Source: CAYQQQ01 sp964420125 (GTDB lineage Bacteria > Actinomycetota > Acidimicrobiia > Acidimicrobiales > Microtrichaceae). From it: a DNA stretch of 64,000 nt. Position 1 is the first letter of the stretch. Every line of letters begins with the position of its first letter. This document shows positions 1 through 8,166 of the stretch, one piece after another. Under the pieces are notes generated by a model that was not told the DNA's origin, searched no databases, and saw only the letters and a list, made by a program, of their open reading frames with translations. Location of the stretch: positions 124,001 to 188,000 of the forward strand of contig CAYQQQ010000001.1 of the NCBI GenBank assembly GCA_964420125.1, read 5' to 3'. Made by a program: the position numbers and the translations under genes.

Positions 1-8
1 TCGTCCCT

Positions 9-57
9 GTTCTGTTCACCCCAGATCGCGCTGGTCGCGACGAGGGGTGAACGGAAC
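9..57. repeat. hairpin repeat, copy 1, at the end of cofD
   Basis: Inverted repeat with 14-nt arms at 9-22 and 44-57 (one mismatch) around a G+C-rich centre. The cofD stop codon (16-18) lies inside the left arm. A second, near-identical element sits at 1036-1084, so the two copies bracket cofD. It could act as a terminator, but there is no T-run. Confidence 0.75.
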
Positions 58-1008
58 GAGCGAGAGAAGGACCTCGACGAGCGCCGACCCGGTGGTCGGA
101 TTGCTGATGATCGTGCCGGACTCGACGACCCGGTAGCCCTGCGCAGCCAGCTCGGGGGCCTCGCCGGCATCGGCGCGATCGAGTACGAACACCTCGGCCA
201 GGCCGGAGAGGATCTCGCCCACCGACGCCGAGCGATGCTCGAAGCCCCGCGCCGCCATCATTGCGGCCCGGCAGCGGGCACGGTGCGCCTCGCCGTCGGC
301 CTCGATCGGCACCCCGTTCACCACTGGGGTGACCGCCACCGTGGTCCCATCGGCCCGCCGTCGAGCCTCCAGCGCCTCCCTGATCCCGGGCACGGCAAGG
401 ATCGGGCCCATGCTGGTGACCGGGTTGCTCGGGCCCAGCACGACGAGATCGGCATCCTCGATCGCGGAGAGCACCCCGGGAGCGGGTCCTGCATCGTCGG
501 CTCCCCGGTAGCGCACCTCGACCACCTCGGCCTGGGCCCGGTGCTGCACGAAGTACTCCTGGAACGAGAGCTCTCCCGCGGGAGTGACCACCCTCGTGGC
601 GATCTCGTCGTCGGTGGCGGGCAGCAGGGTGACGCCCACCCCGAGCGCAGCCGTCAGCCCGGCCGTCACCTCGCTGAGGGTCGCGCCCTCGCGCAGCATG
701 CCGGTGCGCAGCAGGTGCGTGGCCAGGTCGAGGTCACCCAGGTTGAACCAGGCGTCCTCCCCCAGCAGGCGCAACTGCTCCATCGTCCGGAAGGTGTCGC
801 CGGCCACGCCCCAGCCCCGTTCACGGTCGCGCAGGCCCGACAGCGCGTAGAGGTTGGTGTCGAGGTCGGGACAGACACGCAGGCCATGGCGCCAGAGGTC
901 GTCGCCGGTGTTGACCACCAGGATGAGCTCACAGGCGCCGAGCGCCTCCGCCAGGGGCACCGCCAGACGGCTGCAGCCGACACCACCTCCGAGCAGGGTC
1001 ACGCGCAC
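16..1008 (-). CDS. cofD: 2-phospho-L-lactate transferase CofD (coenzyme F420 biosynthesis)
   Basis: CofD joins the activated phospholactate/phosphoenolpyruvate moiety to the deazaflavin Fo, giving F420-0 or its dehydro form, in the cytoplasm. The protein opens with the family's glycine-rich start (TLLGGGVG), followed by NTGDDLWRHG, CPDLDT, FNLGDLDLATH and GPSNPVTS, all typical of CofD. I chose the GTG at 1008 because GGGAG lies 9 nt upstream. ATG codons further upstream (1035, 1053) fall in or at the edge of a hairpin and have no ribosome-binding site. The result is 330 aa, normal for the family. It lies downstream of the FAD enzyme gene (1088-2821) on the same strand, separated by a hairpin, so co-transcription is uncertain. 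It fits the two F420-type luciferase-like oxidoreductases elsewhere in the window. Confidence 0.92.
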   Translation of the reverse strand: MRVTLLGGGVGCSRLAVPLAEALGACELILVVNTGDDLWRHGLRVCPDLDTNLYALSGLRDRERGWGVAGDTFRTMEQLRLLGEDAWFNLGDLDLATHLLRTGMLREGATLSEVTAGLTAALGVGVTLLPATDDEIATRVVTPAGELSFQEYFVQHRAQAEVVEVRYRGADDAGPAPGVLSAIEDADLVVLGPSNPVTSMGPILAVPGIREALEARRRADGTTVAVTPVVNGVPIEADGEAHRARCRAAMMAARGFEHRSASVGEILSGLAEVFVLDRADAGEAPELAAQGYRVVESGTIISNPTTGSALVEVLLSLVPFTPRRDQRDLG

Positions 1009-1035
1009 CGCGCCAGTCTCCCACCTCCGCGGCAT

Positions 1036-1084
1036 GTTCTGTTCACCCCACATCGCGCCTGGCGCGACCTGGGGTGAACAGAAC
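1036..1084. repeat. hairpin repeat, copy 2, upstream of cofD
   Basis: Perfect 15-bp inverted repeat: arms 1036-1050 and 1070-1084, with a further self-complementary centre (1053-1059 with 1061-1067). About 80% identical to the element at 9-57. It lies between the stop of the FAD enzyme (1088) and the start of cofD, so it could terminate or attenuate transcription between them. Confidence 0.8.
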
Positions 1085-1087
1085 GGC

Positions 1088-2821
1088 TCAGACGACCGGT
1101 CCGGCCGCCACCTCCGCGCGAGCGGCGCGGCCCTCGGCCCGACGTGACCGCAGCGCAGCGCCCCGGCTCACCTCCAGCGGGTCGAACCCGTCGGGATCGG
1201 GCGGGATGGCCGACGGATCGACCAGGGAGTTGCCGAAGGCCACGTCCAGGATCAGGGGGCGCTCCAGGATCTCCCCTGCGCACATCACCCCGCCGATCAT
1301 CGCCCCGCCGATGCCGTGGCCGGTGCGGGTGCTGGCCCCCACCCGCCACAGGCCCTCGATCTCGGTGCGATAGCCCGGCCGGTGCTCTCCCGCCTGATCG
1401 GGCTGGAAGCGCAGTCCGTAGGAGGTGCCCCCGCTGGAGCGGGTGTAGCGCTCGTGGGTGAGTGGAGTGGCGGTCTCGAGGTGCACGATGTGATCGCGGA
1501 ACGGCCCGAGCATCTGCTCGGCATCGTCGAGGAGCTGCTCGGTGATCCACTCCTTGCGCTGCCGGTACTCCGAGCTGCGGCGGTAGGGGGTGCCGTCGGT
1601 CGGACCGCGCTCGACGCCCCACAGCCCGTAGCCGCGCGGCGCGACCGTCATGATCTGGAAGTTGGTGTGGCCCGGCGGGCACAGGTGGACGTTGTCGGGG
1701 TCCTTCCTCGAGGCCATGGCGATGAAGCTGAAGGGCACCTTGTCGCCGGGGAAGCGACCTGCCTCCAGCGCCGCGTACGCCGCTTCGATGTCGGCGTCGT
1801 GGAAGACGGCTCGGTTGGCGTTGGTGAGCCCGGCGGTCAGGTCGACGTCGACCACGACGTAGGCCACGATCAACCCCAGCGCCATCACCGCCTCTTCCGC
1901 AGCGCGAACCGTGGCGGGATCCCAGTGCCCCCGGTCGACGAGCTCCAGCACCGTGCGACGGTGATCAGCGTTGCTGACCACCACGGGCGCCCTCACCAGC
2001 TCCCCGCCGACCTCGACGCCGACCACCCTGCCGGCGTCCACCACGATGCGCTCCACGGTGGACAGGGTGCGGACCTCTCCGCCGAGCGCCTCGATCACCT
2101 GCACCAGGCGGGCGGGGAAGACCTGCCCACCACCCTCGGGGTACCAGGCCCCGGACATGTAGTGGTCGACGATCAGGGCGTGGATGTGCATGACGGTCTC
2201 GGACGGGGCGGACCCGTACAGGCCGCACCAGTGCGACAGGACGGCGCGTGCCTCCTCGGAGATCGCGCAGTGGTCGTAGAGCTCGGCCAGCGTTCGGTTG
2301 CCCCACTCCTCGAACACGGGGACCTCGACCCCCGGCATCATCGCCATCCGGAACTGCGACACCACCTCACGGAGGATGCCGATGTAGGTGTCGATCGCCT
2401 CGGTGTCGTCGGGGAACGACTCCACCACCCGATCCCGGTACGCCTCCCAGCCGGTGGGCACGGCGAACTCCCGCTCGCCGACACGGAACACGTCGAAGCC
2501 GTCCGGATCGAGCTCGCGGTAGGTGATCCGGTCGCCCACACCCAGCACACCGAAGATCCTCGGCATCATCCCGTCCTCGGCGCAATCGCCGAGGTAGTGA
2601 AGGCCCACGTCGAACTCGTAGCTCGCGTCCCCGTGCTGACGGCGGAAGACCTGGGCGTTGCCGCCGGCCACGTCGTGGTGCTCCAGCACCAGCACCCGTC
2701 GCCCCGCAGCGGCGAGGAACGCCGCGGTGGTGAGCCCGCCCGGTCCCGAACCCACCACGATGGCGTCCCAGTCCGACCGCGAGCCCCGCTCGGCACCTGC
2801 GTGCATCGTGGTCTCGGTCAT
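1088..2821 (-). CDS. FAD-dependent NAD(P)-binding oxidoreductase, carotenoid isomerase / retinol saturase-like
   Basis: A 577-aa flavoprotein of the phytoene desaturase/CrtISO/retinol-saturase group. It shows a Rossmann dinucleotide-binding motif GSGPGG at residues 24-29, with the usual acidic residue at the end of the second strand (E47). A further motif near the C-terminus (GASTRTGHGIGGAMIGG) is typical of the FAD-contacting end of this family. Members desaturate, saturate or isomerise polyenes; this one's substrate cannot be told, and no carotenoid synthesis gene is nearby. It is divergently transcribed from a TetR-family gene (2965), with a short palindrome between them, which suggests local repression. 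A steroid or other polycyclic lipid substrate would suit the rest of the window, but that is inference. Confidence 0.75.
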   Translation of the reverse strand: MTETTMHAGAERGSRSDWDAIVVGSGPGGLTTAAFLAAAGRRVLVLEHHDVAGGNAQVFRRQHGDASYEFDVGLHYLGDCAEDGMMPRIFGVLGVGDRITYRELDPDGFDVFRVGEREFAVPTGWEAYRDRVVESFPDDTEAIDTYIGILREVVSQFRMAMMPGVEVPVFEEWGNRTLAELYDHCAISEEARAVLSHWCGLYGSAPSETVMHIHALIVDHYMSGAWYPEGGGQVFPARLVQVIEALGGEVRTLSTVERIVVDAGRVVGVEVGGELVRAPVVVSNADHRRTVLELVDRGHWDPATVRAAEEAVMALGLIVAYVVVDVDLTAGLTNANRAVFHDADIEAAYAALEAGRFPGDKVPFSFIAMASRKDPDNVHLCPPGHTNFQIMTVAPRGYGLWGVERGPTDGTPYRRSSEYRQRKEWITEQLLDDAEQMLGPFRDHIVHLETATPLTHERYTRSSGGTSYGLRFQPDQAGEHRPGYRTEIEGLWRVGASTRTGHGIGGAMIGGVMCAGEILERPLILDVAFGNSLVDPSAIPPDPDGFDPLEVSRGAALRSRRAEGRAARAEVAAGPVV

Positions 2822-2873
2822 CGTGCAACCCCCTCGGTCGCGGCCGGGGCACCTGTCGGTCCCGACCTCAGCC

Positions 2874-2884
2874 TGACACTGTCA
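2874..2884. promoter_or_regulatory. candidate TetR operator
   Basis: Perfect 11-bp palindrome TGACACTGTCA in the 143-bp space between the divergent FAD oxidoreductase and TetR genes. It overlaps a possible -35 (CTGACA) located 17 nt before GAATAT on the + strand, a plausible place for autorepression. Short palindromes also arise by chance, so confidence is moderate. Confidence 0.45.
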
Positions 2885-2964
2885 ATCTGCGGGCAGAATA
2901 TCATCCTCCTCCACGACGTGCGCCCGGGACTCCCACCGGAAGAACGCCGGCGCCGGAGGCACCC

Positions 2965-3579
2965 TTGACCCAGACGAACCCCACCTACTTCGATGGCGAC
3001 CTCCGCCGGGAGCTGCTCGATGCCGCCGCCGAGGCTGTCGCACGAGACGGCCCGGGGGCGCTCAGCCTCCGGGCCCTGGCCCGTCAGGTCGGTGTGTCGC
3101 ATGCCGCGCCCGCCCACCACTTCGGCGACAAGATCGGGCTGTTCACGGCCCTGGCCACCGAGGGCTTCGTGGAGCTGGGCGAGGCCGTGACCGCAGCCAC
3201 CACCGGTGGACCCGACACGACGTCGGCCCTGGTGGCCGGCGGGGTCGCCTACGTGCGCTTCGCCACGGAGCGTCGTGGGCACTTCGAGGTGATGTGGCGC
3301 ACCGACCTGCTGCACCTCGGCGACGTCGACTACCTCACCGCCGCTTCGGGCGCCTTCGAGTCGTTGCGAGCGGCGGTGCACCGTGCTCAGCACCAGGGCT
3401 GGTGCGCAGGAGGAGACACGGCCGAGCTGACCATCGCCGCCTGGGCCGTGGTCCACGGCCTGGCCTCGCTGCACAACGCCGGCATCCTGCCCATGGTCAC
3501 CTCGGGCCGCGCGCCGACCGAGCTGGCCGAGACCATCACCAACCTGCTGGTCACCGCCCTGGCCAGCACGGCAGCCTGA
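2965..3579 (+). CDS. TetR/AcrR-family transcriptional regulator
   Basis: A 204-aa protein with an N-terminal TetR helix-turn-helix at about residues 12-60 (LLDAAAEAVARDG, then LSLRALARQVGVSHAAPAHHFGDK) and a helical ligand-binding C-terminal half. The HTH resembles the TetR_C_13/WHG subgroup, which often has HAAPYRHF or HAAPAHHF in the recognition helix. The start is a TTG at 2965, with GGAGG ending 5 nt upstream. It faces the FAD oxidoreductase gene (1088-2821) and probably regulates both itself and that gene. The inducer is unknown. Confidence 0.85.
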   Translation: MTQTNPTYFDGDLRRELLDAAAEAVARDGPGALSLRALARQVGVSHAAPAHHFGDKIGLFTALATEGFVELGEAVTAATTGGPDTTSALVAGGVAYVRFATERRGHFEVMWRTDLLHLGDVDYLTAASGAFESLRAAVHRAQHQGWCAGGDTAELTIAAWAVVHGLASLHNAGILPMVTSGRAPTELAETITNLLVTALASTAA

Positions 3580-3662
3580 ACCTGCTCCCGGTGACAGCAC
3601 CATCCCACGCGGTGCTCTGGGGAGCTCCTCACCTCATGTCGCCTGCATCGCAGGTCGGCTCG

Positions 3663-3691
3663 TTGGCGAGGGATCACACGTCGGATAGCGT
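3663..3691 (+). promoter_or_regulatory. putative promoter for the coiled-coil protein gene
   Basis: TTGGCG (3663-3668) and TAGCGT (3686-3691) are separated by exactly 17 nt and lie 95 nt upstream of the ATG at 3786. TAG(C/G/A)GT-type -10 boxes also precede other genes in this window (27836, 28995, 44886 on the minus strand). Confidence 0.55.
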
Positions 3692-3785
3692 GACCTTCGG
3701 AGCTTCCGACGCTCCGATCAGCCTCCCCATCGATCGCCAACGGGTGACGAGCCCGTCGAGGACCGACCGTGGAGAGGACGACACC

Positions 3786-4277
3786 ATGACCACCGACGAC
3801 CGTGCTCGAACGGCGTTGCACGAAGCACTGGACGTAGCTGTGGGATCTGACGCAGCCGACACCTTGATGGGCTACCTGCCCCCGGTGGGGTGGGCCGAGG
3901 TCGCCACGAAGCGCGACCTCGACGCCCTTGCCACGCTACGACGCAAGGACCTGGAGGAGACCGCTGCGGTGCTGCACACCGAGATCGCGGCGCTCCGCCA
4001 CGAGCTGCACGAAGCGACCGCGGCGCTCCGCCACGAGCTGCACGAAGCGACCGCGGCGCTCCGTCACGAGCTGCACACCGAGATCGCGGCGCTCCGCCAC
4101 GAGCTGCACGAAGAGCTCCACACGGGGATCGGCTCGCTACGACACGAGCTCCACACCGAGATCGGCACGCTGCGTCACGGGTTCGAACGTTCGCTGAAGC
4201 AGATGGCCATGTGGGTCTCGAGCGCCGTGATCGGCTCGGCGGGGCTCGCCATCGCCCTCAACCAGCTCCTCGGGTGA
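3786..4277 (+). CDS. coiled-coil protein with hendecad repeats and C-terminal membrane anchor
   Basis: A 163-aa protein of unknown function. Residues 1-60 are a short mixed region. Residues about 60-135 are built from 11-residue repeats of the type TEIAALRHELH / EATAALRHELH, ending in one hydrophobic segment (residues about 142-160) that could anchor it in the membrane. Eleven-residue periodicity predicts a slightly right-handed coiled coil. The layout resembles DUF1640-type bacterial coiled-coil membrane proteins, but I cannot assign it firmly. The ATG at 3786 follows GGAGAGGACGACACC. The gene stands alone with its own putative promoter. The repeats are nearly identical at DNA level, so copy number may vary between strains. 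Confidence 0.7.
   Translation: MTTDDRARTALHEALDVAVGSDAADTLMGYLPPVGWAEVATKRDLDALATLRRKDLEETAAVLHTEIAALRHELHEATAALRHELHEATAALRHELHTEIAALRHELHEELHTGIGSLRHELHTEIGTLRHGFERSLKQMAMWVSSAVIGSAGLAIALNQLLG
3978..4109 (+). repeat. 33-bp tandem repeat inside the coiled-coil gene
   Basis: Four nearly identical 33-bp units (3978-4010, 4011-4043, 4044-4076, 4077-4109) encode 11 residues each. Two more diverged units follow at 4122-4154 and from 4155, after a 12-nt insertion. The in-frame period allows expansion or contraction without a frameshift. Confidence 0.9.
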
Positions 4278-4320
4278 GGGGCCTCTCCGGCGCGCCGCAT
4301 CGGAATCGGGTCGCCGCAGT

Positions 4321-5163
4321 TCAGTCCACGGAGATCGGGGCCACGGGGCTGCCCCCGCCGAGGATGGTCTCGAAGCGACCCCGCACCCAGTCGGGCGTCT
4401 CGGGGTGGGTGAGGATGTAGAACCGCTCGTCCACCAGCGCCGCAGCCACCGCGTCGGCCACCACCGTCGCCTCGATGCCCGCCTCCACCAGCGCACCGAA
4501 GACGTCCCAGGTGGCCTTGGTGGCTTCGTCCTCGGCGAACACGGCGTCGACCGCCTCGGGGGCGTTGCGGTTCGCCTCGTGGATGCGGGTCTTCACGAAC
4601 GCCGGGCAGAGCACGGACACCTTCACGGGCGATCCGACGGCTGCCAGGTCCTGCAGGAGGGTCTCCGAGATCGACACCACGGCGTGCTTGCTGGCGGTGT
4701 AGGGGCCGATGCCCGGGGCGGCGATCAGCCCGGCGATCGAGGCTGTGTTCACCACGTGGCCCTCGCCCTGGTCGATCATCGTCGGCACGAAGGTGCGGAT
4801 CCCGTTGATCACGCCGAACACGTTGACCTCCAGCACCCAACGCCACACGTCGAGCGAGATCTCCCACGCGGGACCCCCGGCCGCCACGCCGGCGTTGTTG
4901 CACAGCACGTGCACCGCCCCGTGGCGGTCGAGCACGGCGTCGCGCAGGGCCTCCATCGAGGCGGGGTCGGTGACGTCGGTGCGCACCCCCGACGCGGTGG
5001 CTCCCGCCCCCTCCAGCTCGGCAACGGCGGCGGCCAGGGCCTCTTCCTCGATGTCGGCCAGCACCAGGCGGGCGCCGTCGGCCGCGAAACGGCGGGCCAC
5101 GGCCAGGCCGATGCCCGAACCGCCGCCGGTGATCACCGCCACCTTGTCCTTCAACTCCTCCAT
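4321..5163 (-). CDS. short-chain dehydrogenase/reductase (classical SDR)
   Basis: A 280-aa NAD(P)-dependent oxidoreductase acting on an alcohol/ketone pair. It shows the cofactor motif TGGGSGIG (residues 12-19), NNAG (89-92), catalytic Ser142 and YTASK (Y155, K159). An Asp at the end of the second strand (LADIEE) favours NAD(H) over NADP(H). It lies 70 nt downstream of molybdoenzyme A on the same strand and is probably co-transcribed. A plausible role is oxidation of an alcohol produced by the molybdoenzyme, but the substrate is unknown. The C-terminal tail is longer than in typical 250-aa SDRs. Confidence 0.88.
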   Translation of the reverse strand: MEELKDKVAVITGGGSGIGLAVARRFAADGARLVLADIEEEALAAAVAELEGAGATASGVRTDVTDPASMEALRDAVLDRHGAVHVLCNNAGVAAGGPAWEISLDVWRWVLEVNVFGVINGIRTFVPTMIDQGEGHVVNTASIAGLIAAPGIGPYTASKHAVVSISETLLQDLAAVGSPVKVSVLCPAFVKTRIHEANRNAPEAVDAVFAEDEATKATWDVFGALVEAGIEATVVADAVAAALVDERFYILTHPETPDWVRGRFETILGGGSPVAPISVD

Positions 5164-5233
5164 GACTGCTCCTCCAAGGGGTTCGGCCCGCGCACGCAGC
5201 GGCCAGCCGCCGGGCGTGCCACGGGGGGTCGAC

Positions 5234-7975
5234 TCAGGACGCCGGCTCCACCTCCACGCGGTAGAGCCGGTCGGACTGCTGGGGCTGCCACTGCAGGTCG
5301 GAGTACACGAGGTGCCCGTACCCGGCGGCGAAGTTCAACCACTTGACCATCCCCGGTTCCACCCAGGTGACGTCCTTCCACTCGGGGAACAGGTACTGCT
5401 CCCACGCGGCGTAGAGGATCACCTGGCCGGGCCGCACCGCAGGGGTGACCCGCGCCGGCGCCCGCAGGGAGCCGACGTCGTTGAACACCCGGATCATCTG
5501 GCCGTCCGCGATGTTCCGGTCGGCGGCATCGAGGTCGTTCACGTGCACCGTCGGGCCGCCGCGCGTGGTGTCCAACATCATCTGCGAGGAGCTGTTGGAG
5601 GCGTGGATGCTCCAGCGGGGATGGCCGCCGGTGATCTGCAGCGGGTGGTCGCCGCCGGCGGGTGGGGGCTCCTTGTGGCACGGGAGCTGCTCGCCGGCCT
5701 CGAGGAACCAGGGATGGTCGATGTAGAACTGCGCCCGACCGGTGAGGGTGGCGTACGGCACGCCCTGCTGCACGTGGCGCGACATGGCCACGAAGGGCTC
5801 GTCGGGGCGCAGCTCGCCGCCGGTGACGCCCTCGACGATGCGGGGCAGCTGGTCGGGACGCACCCAGCCCTTCTCCCGCAACGACGCCACCGAGGTGCCC
5901 GGGGGCAGGTTGCCCGACAGCACGCAGTCCCGCAGGAGCTCGTCGAGCGCGTCCTCCTCGGAGTCGAGGGCGCCGTTCATGGACATCACGCCCGGCACCT
6001 CTGCGTAGGACTTGGTGCCGCCGTGGCCGTCGTCGAAGGTGCTCAGACCACGGGCCTCGGCCCGCCGGGCCACCGCCTGGCCGAGGCCCTGGAAGATGCG
6101 CCAGTCGCTGCGCGACTCGCCGCGCGGCTCCACCGCCTTGTCGGCGAACATGCGCTCCCATGCATGGGAGTTGGCGGCGTGGAAGTCGACGCGCTCGTGC
6201 TCGCAGGCGACGGGCAGCACGAGATCGGCGTACAGGCCGACGGTGCTCATCTTCCAGTCGAGCACGGCGATCATGTCGAGCTTCGGCCAGAGGTTGGCCA
6301 ACAGCTCCCGCTGGCCGCCCCGCGTGCGGCGCAGCACGTTGGTGCCGGCCTGCAGCAGCACCTTGGGGGTGATCTGCGGCCGGGGTCGCACCAGGCCGCT
6401 CCACCAACCCTTGGTCTGGGCCTCCTTGACGATCTCCCCGAAAGGCCGAGGGGTGTCCGCCCAGCCGTCGCGCTCCCAGAGCTTGTCGTAGCCGCAGTGG
6501 TACCAGAAGAAGAAGGCTGGCGGTGTGGCGCTCATGGTGGCCGCGCCGGAGTGCATCATCTCCGTGACGGCCTTGCCGTCGGTCATCCCGGGATCCGAGG
6601 CGTTCATGGCGTCGAGGAACATGTCGAGCGCCTGGATGGTGGACTCCGCCGCGTCGATCCCCGCCGAGCCCTTGAGGATGCCGAGGATCTCCCCCTCCAT
6701 CAGGGCGATGATGTAGGTGTCGAGCCCACGACCGGGCGAGCCCCAGTTGCCGGTGAGGGCGAGGAGCAGGTCCATCGACCGCTCCATGAGGTCGCCGTGG
6801 TGGTGCTTGCAGCTCCCCAGGCCGTTCTGCACCTTGGTCCGCCCGCCGGCCACCATCCGCGCCAGACGGCGGATCGTGTCGGGGTGGACCTCGCAGACCT
6901 CGCCGGCGGCCTCGGGCGAGTAGTCGGCGAGACGCCGGCGCAGCAGGGAGAAGGCGGTGGTGACCTCGGCCTCGGACCCGTCGGCCAGGGTCACGGTCCA
7001 GGTGCCGTCGAGCTCGACGTCGCTCGGGGCACGAGGATCGTCGAGCTTGCCGGGGTCCGCCATCACGGTTGCTCCACCACGGCGGAGGTAGAAGCGGTCG
7101 GCCCGGCCGTCGGCCACCATGTCCGCCTCCCTCAGGAACCGCCCGTCCTCGACGCGCACCAGGAAGGAGAGGTCGGTCTGGGAACGGACGAAGTCGAGAT
7201 CCGCGAGTCCTTCGTCGAGGACGACGCCGCACATGCTCAACGACAGCGCGGCGTCGGAGCCCGGTCGGAGGGACACGTGCATGTCCACGTGCGGCGCTGA
7301 CGGGCTGAAGTCCGGTGCGATCAGCACGACGTTCGCACCGCGGTAGCGGGCCTCGGTCAGGTAGTGGAAGTAGGGGATGCGCGTGTAGGCGGGATTGCCG
7401 TTCCACACCAGGATCGTGTCGGCGTGGAAGGTGTCGTCCGCCGAGGAACCGCCCAGCAAGCTGCCGAAGGTGGCCCAGTGACCGAGGTGCACGTCGCTCA
7501 CGGTGGAGTTCGAGTCCATCGACAGACCTCCGACCGCGCTGCAGAAGCGGGCCCGACCCATTCCTCCCACCAGCCCCGACTCCGGGCCCGGATCGATCAG
7601 CAGCGACTCGGGGCCCTGGTCCTCGAGGGCGTCGATCACGGCGTCGGCCAGCATGTCCAGCGCCTCGTCCCAGGAGATCTCCTCCCACTGGCCGGACCCC
7701 CGCTCCCCGACCCGCCGCAGGGGGTGCAGCAGCCGTTCGTCGCCCGCCGCCTGGGTGTGCCACGCGCCGCCCTTCTGGCAGCCGAGGGGGTTCATGTCGG
7801 GAACGCCCTCGAAGCCGGGGATGCCACCCGACTGCTCCTGGTAGACGATCTCGCCGTCGCGTGCGTACACGCGGTAGGTGCAGTTGGCGATGCAGTTGCC
7901 GCAGTGCGATCCCCAGGTGACCTGGTCCCAGCTCCAGCGCTGCTGCGCGTTGCGCGTGTCCCCCGTGGCCCCCAT
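5234..7975 (-). CDS. molybdopterin oxidoreductase, DMSO-reductase superfamily (paralogue A)
   Basis: A 913-aa catalytic subunit predicted to hold a bis-molybdopterin guanine dinucleotide cofactor and one [4Fe-4S] cluster. N-terminal ligands appear to be H24, C28, C32 and C66 (HCGNCIANC, then GCQKGG), the same H-x3-C-x3-C spacing as the FS0 site of nitrate reductase NarG. The family signature RRVGERGSG follows at 87-95. Asp161 (VSDVHLGHWATFG) aligns with the Asp that ligates Mo in type II enzymes. The C-terminal half holds the molydopterin-dinucleotide-binding domain (GGHPRWSIHASN; GQVILYAAWEQYLFP). There is no signal peptide, so it is predicted cytoplasmic, and no beta subunit gene is adjacent. 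Downstream is an SDR; upstream, divergently, an F420-type oxidoreductase. Reaction unknown: hydroxylation, dehydrogenation or hydration are all possible. Confidence 0.88.
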   Translation of the reverse strand: MGATGDTRNAQQRWSWDQVTWGSHCGNCIANCTYRVYARDGEIVYQEQSGGIPGFEGVPDMNPLGCQKGGAWHTQAAGDERLLHPLRRVGERGSGQWEEISWDEALDMLADAVIDALEDQGPESLLIDPGPESGLVGGMGRARFCSAVGGLSMDSNSTVSDVHLGHWATFGSLLGGSSADDTFHADTILVWNGNPAYTRIPYFHYLTEARYRGANVVLIAPDFSPSAPHVDMHVSLRPGSDAALSLSMCGVVLDEGLADLDFVRSQTDLSFLVRVEDGRFLREADMVADGRADRFYLRRGGATVMADPGKLDDPRAPSDVELDGTWTVTLADGSEAEVTTAFSLLRRRLADYSPEAAGEVCEVHPDTIRRLARMVAGGRTKVQNGLGSCKHHHGDLMERSMDLLLALTGNWGSPGRGLDTYIIALMEGEILGILKGSAGIDAAESTIQALDMFLDAMNASDPGMTDGKAVTEMMHSGAATMSATPPAFFFWYHCGYDKLWERDGWADTPRPFGEIVKEAQTKGWWSGLVRPRPQITPKVLLQAGTNVLRRTRGGQRELLANLWPKLDMIAVLDWKMSTVGLYADLVLPVACEHERVDFHAANSHAWERMFADKAVEPRGESRSDWRIFQGLGQAVARRAEARGLSTFDDGHGGTKSYAEVPGVMSMNGALDSEEDALDELLRDCVLSGNLPPGTSVASLREKGWVRPDQLPRIVEGVTGGELRPDEPFVAMSRHVQQGVPYATLTGRAQFYIDHPWFLEAGEQLPCHKEPPPAGGDHPLQITGGHPRWSIHASNSSSQMMLDTTRGGPTVHVNDLDAADRNIADGQMIRVFNDVGSLRAPARVTPAVRPGQVILYAAWEQYLFPEWKDVTWVEPGMVKWLNFAAGYGHLVYSDLQWQPQQSDRLYRVEVEPAS

Positions 7976-8075
7976 CGTGTCCTCCCTTGTCGATCGCCGA
8001 CCCCGGCTGAGTGCCGTCGGCCGAAACTTGAACGTGATTCGGTTACCGGCATCGTAGCCCGGCGATCTCGTATCA

Positions 8076-8100
8076 GCGATATGCTACGTCGAATTACGAG
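8076..8100. promoter_or_regulatory. two-part motif, site 1 (between molybdoenzyme A and LLM gene)
   Basis: GCGATAT (8076-8082), an 11-nt spacer, then TTACGAG (8094-8100). The same two-part sequence with the same 11-nt spacer occurs at 37797-37821 (opposite strand), and variants occur at 16126-16150 and 44881-44905, all upstream of molybdoenzyme clusters. Probably an operator or activator site; the protein that binds it is unknown. Confidence 0.55.
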
Positions 8101-8166
8101 GGATTTCTCTCGGACGGTTCGGTGGGATCCGATGTCACCTGCAGGCGAGATGCGAATCGAGGAACC

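Noticed and set aside
1006..1053. Upstream ATG starts (1053, 1035) for cofD
   Set aside because: They lie in or at the edge of the hairpin at 1036-1084 and add residues before the conserved glycine-rich N-terminus; GTG 1008 has a proper ribosome-binding site.
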